DNA of 64,000 bases from Bacteroides zhangwenhongii (GTDB lineage: Bacteria > Bacteroidota > Bacteroidia > Bacteroidales > Bacteroidaceae), in contig NZ_CP059856.1 in the NCBI RefSeq assembly GCF_009193325.2, forward strand, positions 4,340,001 through 4,404,000, read 5' to 3'. Below, piece after piece: positions 59,695 through 64,000 of the stretch. The stretch's first letter is position 1. The number at the start of each line of letters is the position of its first letter. Position numbers and translations under genes: made by a program. Below the pieces are notes generated by a model. The model was not told the origin of the DNA. It saw only the letters and a list, made by a program, of their open reading frames with translations, and did no database searches.

Positions 59695-62676
59695 ATGAAA
59701 AACTTACTATCAAGATTTGTGTTATTAACATTGTTAGTTATGTCTGGTTGGACAACTATGTTGTTTGCTCAGGCAATCAATGTTTCGGGGACAGTTGTGG
59801 ATGCGGAAACCGATGAGCCGCTCATTGGAGCAACTGTCAGACTAAAAGGGGTAGCCTCAAAAGGTTGCACTACGGATGTCGATGGCAACTTTTCTTTTAC
59901 TGGGATTTTGCCTGAAGCAGTATTGGAAGTCAGTTATCTCGGTTATAAAAATCAGACTATCTCAGTTAATGGAATGAAGAGGCTCACTATCAAGTTATTA
60001 CAGAATAGTGAACAGCTTAATGAAGTTGTGGTAATCGGTTATGGTACCATGGATAAGAAAGAATTGACTTCTTCAATTTCTCATATCAATGAGAAAGATT
60101 TTTTGAAGTCTACCTCTCTTGATGTATCTATGATGATTCAAGGTAAAGTACCCAGTGTATCAATTACTAATACCGGTGCAGCCGATCCTAATAATCAGGC
60201 TAGTATCCAGATTCGTGGCGTATCGTCGAGAAGTGCGGGAACCGGTCCGTTAATTGTGATTGATGGGATTCCCGGTGGAAATCTAACGAACATCAATCCC
60301 AACGATATTGCCAGTTTTGACATACTTAAAGATGGTGCAGCAGCAGCTATTTATGGAACACGTGGTTCTAACGGGGTGATTCTTGTGACAACCAAAAAAG
60401 GAACGCGTGACGGGCAGATACATACTTCTTATATGGGAACGGTTTCAGCAAGTGTTGCAAATCATGAATTGGATATGCTTACTGCCAAACAATATCGCGC
60501 ATTGCGTATTCCGGGTGGTTATGGTAATGATCTTGGTGGAAATGATGATTGGTTAGATGCTGTGACGAGAACGGGTTGGATGCATCAGCATACATTATCG
60601 CTTAGTGGCGGAAACAATAAAAACAATTACCGTGTATCGATAGATTATCGTAAAGCTGAGGGAGTGGATTTGTACTCGTCACGGGAGGAATATGGTGGAA
60701 GAGCAGGCATACAGCAGACGACACGAAACGGACTATTCACTTTTACAGCTAATGTAGCTCCAAGGCTTATTAAACGTAAAAACTCATCTTGGGATGTATT
60801 TCGCAATACGTTGGAGATTAATCCCACGACTCCTATTATGGATGTAGACAATCCAGGTCAATATACTGCAATTACTGGTCAGGCTGCTGGATACAATCCT
60901 GTTGAGTTGATTAACCTTGAAGATAATACTTCGGAAACGAAACTTTTAGACTATGATGCTACTGCCAAACTTAACTTATTACCTTTATTATGGAAAGATT
61001 CTGAGAATGGGCAGATTTTAAATACACAGATTACGTTTGCTGGACACGAATCATCGAATTTCGATTCTTGGTTTCGTCCTTCTACTTCTACACTAGCTAT
61101 CGCCCAAGGATATTCTGGTGAAGGATCGCGCAAATATGCAAAGCAGTCTCAACGTATTCTGGAATGGCTTACTAATTACAATGGTTCATTTTGCGGGCAT
61201 AATGTAAAAGCCATGGTTGGTTATTCTTATCAGTATACAAAAGATCAGAATCTCTCTGGTGAGAACAAAGATTTTATAAATGACGGTATTGGTTCTAATA
61301 ATCTCGGTACTGGCGATTGGGATAAGGAAGAAGGCCATGTGGGAGTGGGTTCATGGGCTGAAGATTCCAAGTTGATAGCTTTCTTTGGTCGTGTCAGCTA
61401 TGACTGGAAAAGCCGCTACTTGCTAACTGCTTCACTACGGCATGAAGGTTCTTCAAAATTTGGTAAAGATCATAAGTGGGGGAACTTCCCTGCTGTTTCT
61501 GCCGGATGGCGTATATCGGAGGAGTCATTTATGCAGGATATTAGTTGGATTAATGATTTGAAAATTCGTGGTGATTACGGTGAAACCGGTAATCAGGATT
61601 TCGGCAACTACAGGTCACTCAGTACTATGTCAGGGTTTGGTTATTACTATTATAACGGACAGTGGTTACAAGTGTGGGGGCCAGGTAAAAATGTGAATAA
61701 TGACTTGCATTGGGAAAAGGCAAAAAACTGGAATATTGGCATCGATTTTTCGCTATTAAACAATCGTATTTCCGGTTCTTTCAATTATTATAATCGTAAA
61801 CAGCAGGATCTTTTGGGAGACTATAATGTTCCTGTTCCACCCTATTTGCATTCTACAACTTTTGTCAATGTTGGAACGATGAAAAATTCGGGATTTGAGT
61901 TTGACCTTCATTTTACTGCGATACAGTTGAAAGATTTTGACTACTCTATCGATTTTGTTGGGGCTACTATGGACAACAAGTTTGTTAATTTCAGTAATTC
62001 CGATTATGTGGGACAGGATTATTATGATATGGTTGAAACTTCTGATCCATATCCGCTCTATACCTTACAACGTATTTCTGCTGGTGAACGTATCGGTAAT
62101 TTTTATATGTGGAAATATGCTGGTATTGATAAAAACGGTAATTTTATGATTTATGACCGGGAAGGTAATATAAAACCTGCTGCTAACGGAACAAATGATG
62201 ACAAGCAAATTGTTGGTAATGGACTTCCAAAGTTTACCGCATCGATGACACACAATTTTCATTGGCGCAATTGGGATCTTTCCATTTTCTTTCGTGGTGC
62301 ATTTGGTTATGATATTTTCAATGTACATGATTTCTACTATGGTACTCAGAGTTTTACAGGAAATGTCTTGCAAAAAGCATATACAAAAAATGCAGAAATA
62401 AAAGGTAAAAATGTGGTGACTGATTATTATTTGGAAAAAGGAGATTATGTGAAACTTGATATGCTTTCGTTAGGGTATACATGGCCCGTTAAATCTCATT
62501 TTCTAGAATCTGTCAAATTTTCGTTTACAGCAAAGAATCTTGCAACTTTTACCCGTTACAGTGGGGTAGACCCTTCTTCTATACAAACTAATGGATTGAC
62601 ACCGGGAGCTACTGGTTCACGTACATATTATCCGAGTTGCCGTCAGTTTATTCTTGGCGTACAACTTGATTTCTAA
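59695..62676 (+). CDS. SusC/RagA-type TonB-dependent receptor
   Basis: Outer-membrane transporter of 993 residues that imports glycan or peptide pieces with its SusD partner. Signal peptide (VLLTLLVMSGWTTMLFAQ); carboxypeptidase-like domain (INVSGTVVDAETDEPLIGATVRLKG, residues about 28-100); the SusC signature and TonB box area LNEVVVIGYGTMDKKELTSSIS; the plug with IQIRGVSS and DGAAAAIYGTRGSNGVILVTTKKG; then a 22-strand barrel ending FILGVQLDF. No N-terminal STN domain is present, so it is not of the FecA/anti-sigma controlled type. The susD-like gene follows after 20 bp. Confidence 0.96.
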   Translation: MKNLLSRFVLLTLLVMSGWTTMLFAQAINVSGTVVDAETDEPLIGATVRLKGVASKGCTTDVDGNFSFTGILPEAVLEVSYLGYKNQTISVNGMKRLTIKLLQNSEQLNEVVVIGYGTMDKKELTSSISHINEKDFLKSTSLDVSMMIQGKVPSVSITNTGAADPNNQASIQIRGVSSRSAGTGPLIVIDGIPGGNLTNINPNDIASFDILKDGAAAAIYGTRGSNGVILVTTKKGTRDGQIHTSYMGTVSASVANHELDMLTAKQYRALRIPGGYGNDLGGNDDWLDAVTRTGWMHQHTLSLSGGNNKNNYRVSIDYRKAEGVDLYSSREEYGGRAGIQQTTRNGLFTFTANVAPRLIKRKNSSWDVFRNTLEINPTTPIMDVDNPGQYTAITGQAAGYNPVELINLEDNTSETKLLDYDATAKLNLLPLLWKDSENGQILNTQITFAGHESSNFDSWFRPSTSTLAIAQGYSGEGSRKYAKQSQRILEWLTNYNGSFCGHNVKAMVGYSYQYTKDQNLSGENKDFINDGIGSNNLGTGDWDKEEGHVGVGSWAEDSKLIAFFGRVSYDWKSRYLLTASLRHEGSSKFGKDHKWGNFPAVSAGWRISEESFMQDISWINDLKIRGDYGETGNQDFGNYRSLSTMSGFGYYYYNGQWLQVWGPGKNVNNDLHWEKAKNWNIGIDFSLLNNRISGSFNYYNRKQQDLLGDYNVPVPPYLHSTTFVNVGTMKNSGFEFDLHFTAIQLKDFDYSIDFVGATMDNKFVNFSNSDYVGQDYYDMVETSDPYPLYTLQRISAGERIGNFYMWKYAGIDKNGNFMIYDREGNIKPAANGTNDDKQIVGNGLPKFTASMTHNFHWRNWDLSIFFRGAFGYDIFNVHDFYYGTQSFTGNVLQKAYTKNAEIKGKNVVTDYYLEKGDYVKLDMLSLGYTWPVKSHFLESVKFSFTAKNLATFTRYSGVDPSSIQTNGLTPGATGSRTYYPSCRQFILGVQLDF

Positions 62677-62696
62677 ACTTATAAAATTTTAAAATC

Positions 62697-64000
62697 ATGA
62701 AATCTAAAATATTGGCCATTATAGGCGGATTCGTTTTCACTGTCATTACAACTGGATGCACGGATTTGAGTGAGACTGTATATAGTGATGTTATGAGTGA
62801 TAATTACTATAACACTAAGACAGATGTTATACGAGCAGCTCTTCGCCCCTTTGAACATGCTTATTGGTCTATTCAATCAAATATTCCTCTTAACGAACTA
62901 ACGGCAGACCAAATAATGACCTGTACACGTGATGGGTGGTGGGATGATGCTGGACAATGGCGGGCTCTTCAATACCATGAGTTAACTCCTGAAAGTAAAT
63001 ATCTTGATATGGAATGGGATGGTTGCTACACAGGTATTATGCAAAGTAATTACATAATAGATGATCTTAGTAGATTGGATCCTGCTGATTTTGGCTTTTC
63101 CGAGCAGGAATTCAGTAATCTGAAAGCTCAGAATCGTGCTCTTCGAGCTTGGCTGTATCTGCGTTTACTTGATAAGTTCCGAAATGTTCCTCTCTATACT
63201 TCTTCTGATCCTAAAAGTGGATCTGGCGAACAAGTCTCTTCCCAAAAGCTGTTTACTTTTATAGAAGATGAACTAAAAGAAATCCTCCATCTAATCAATG
63301 CTAAATCGGGGCTTGGTGGCAACGGTAACGAACAAGGGCAATGGACCCAAGCTGGAGTTGCGGCATTATTGGTACGCTTATATCTGAATGCTGAAGTATA
63401 TATTGGAGAAGCACGTTGGACAGAGTGCATTACGTATGCCCAGAAAATAGTTGATGGAGAATATGGACCCTATCAGGTAGCAGACCGTTGGGATGAAGTA
63501 TTTGACTGGAATAATGATATTTCTGATGAGGTTCTCTTCGCTTTTCCCAGTAGTCAGAATTATACTTTTTGGCTTTACAAAGGTGATACGTTTTGGTGGA
63601 GCGTCCCACAACAGATGGAATATTACGTTAATGATTCCAAAAGCGAAGGTGGTGATCATAACTGCAAATATGCCCTTACTCCAAGCTATGATCTGAATGG
63701 TAAACTTTACAGTTATACACTCGGTAATACTGCTCAGAAATTTCGTAATTATCCTGAAGATGTCAGATTGAAACTTTACAAAAATCTTGGTAACAACAAA
63801 CGTGAGGGGTTGTTCCTGTTTGGTTCTATTCCTGTTGTAAAAGATGGGGTGAGGGGGAATATGACCTCCCCTGATGGTAGTTATGAATTGTATATTCGTG
63901 ATGCTGTCGGACAATTTAAGGGACTACGTCCTAATCAATGGCCTATAAACAAAACTAGTAATCTCCGTTCAGGAGACCATCAGTCCGGATGGCATTATGT
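62697..64000 (+). CDS. SusD/RagB-type lipoprotein (3' end outside window)
   Basis: Surface glycan-binding lipoprotein that forms the lid of the SusC channel. The first 434 codons are present. Lipobox TTGC gives Cys 21. The SusD fold is seen in helices with LKAQNRALRAWLYLRLLDKF (the RAxxYFxLxxxF motif), QKLFTFIEDELKEIL and GVAALLVRLYLNAEVYI, the TPR-like pairs. The loop VFDWNNDISDEVLFAFPSSQ is also typical. No stop codon occurs before the window edge. The glycan cannot be predicted, as no glycoside hydrolase lies within view. Confidence 0.95.
   Translation, partial: MKSKILAIIGGFVFTVITTGCTDLSETVYSDVMSDNYYNTKTDVIRAALRPFEHAYWSIQSNIPLNELTADQIMTCTRDGWWDDAGQWRALQYHELTPESKYLDMEWDGCYTGIMQSNYIIDDLSRLDPADFGFSEQEFSNLKAQNRALRAWLYLRLLDKFRNVPLYTSSDPKSGSGEQVSSQKLFTFIEDELKEILHLINAKSGLGGNGNEQGQWTQAGVAALLVRLYLNAEVYIGEARWTECITYAQKIVDGEYGPYQVADRWDEVFDWNNDISDEVLFAFPSSQNYTFWLYKGDTFWWSVPQQMEYYVNDSKSEGGDHNCKYALTPSYDLNGKLYSYTLGNTAQKFRNYPEDVRLKLYKNLGNNKREGLFLFGSIPVVKDGVRGNMTSPDGSYELYIRDAVGQFKGLRPNQWPINKTSNLRSGDHQSGWHY

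Overview
The window reads as chromosomal DNA of a gut Bacteroides, most like the B. thetaiotaomicron / ovatus / xylanisolvens group. The grounds are many promoter elements of the Bacteroides type (TAnnTTTG at -7, with TTTG or TTG about 19-22 bp upstream), a division and cell-wall cluster of Bacteroidetes type, a type V (fimbrillin) pilus-like locus, a Bacteroides-type mobilizable element beside a tRNA-Leu gene, and a SusC/SusD pair. Species assignment is inference.

Layout. 1-1.9 kb (minus): the 5' part of gyrB, then rpsT and tRNA-Glu, which appear to share a strong promoter. 2.2-3.9 kb: recO (plus) faces a yqeY-like gene (minus) across a repeat-rich gap of 467 bp with tandem 22-mers and nested inverted repeats. 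3.9-19.7 kb (minus): the dcw cluster in the order mraZ-rsmH-ftsL-like-ftsI-murE-mraY-murD-ftsW-murG-murC-ftsQ-ftsA-ftsZ. murF and ddl are absent from it. Three TGGRR repeats lie upstream of mraZ. 19.8-20.4 kb: an ECF sigma factor with a strong terminator. 20.6-22.5 kb (plus): two acyltransferases matching the glycine-lipid genes glsA/glsB. 22.5-28 kb: dgt (minus) is divergent from a compact operon dut - TPR protein - DUF4292 lipoprotein - EnvC-like protein. 28-35.4 kb: M20 deacetylase, AMP-forming acyl-CoA ligase, prfB with its programmed +1 frameshift, a 44-aa membrane protein, a porin, a CYTH protein and a DUF4010/MgtC-type membrane protein.

35.5-49.1 kb (plus): a nine-gene surface-structure operon. 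It has two DUF3575 proteins, a DUF5119-like lipoprotein, four fimbrillin-like lipoproteins that all carry a Thr-Arg motif 37-43 residues after the lipobox Cys, an OmpA-like/repeat protein of 777 aa, and a 1011-aa protein made of five tandem beta-barrel modules. A manC-like gene (minus) follows.

50.4-57.1 kb: tRNA-Leu(CAA) followed by a mobilizable element (unknown protein, excisionase-like HTH, RepA-like ATPase, primase, MobC, relaxase, coiled-coil membrane protein). I see no integrase gene and no second copy of the tRNA 3' end. Its right part holds a promoter, a folded RNA of about 190 nt whose outer helix competes with an intrinsic terminator, and an unknown 100-aa protein; a perfect 29-bp hairpin closes the segment. 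57.2-57.7 kb: a decayed AlkD-like DNA alkylation repair gene. 57.8-64 kb (plus): a DUF6377-type regulator, then susC-like and susD-like genes, the last one running off the window.

The best candidates for something undescribed are the folded RNA plus 100-aa protein at 56.5-57.1 kb and the five-barrel protein closing the pilus-like operon. Lesser ones are the integrase-less element and the repeat arrays at 3.05-3.33 kb and 53.14-53.25 kb.
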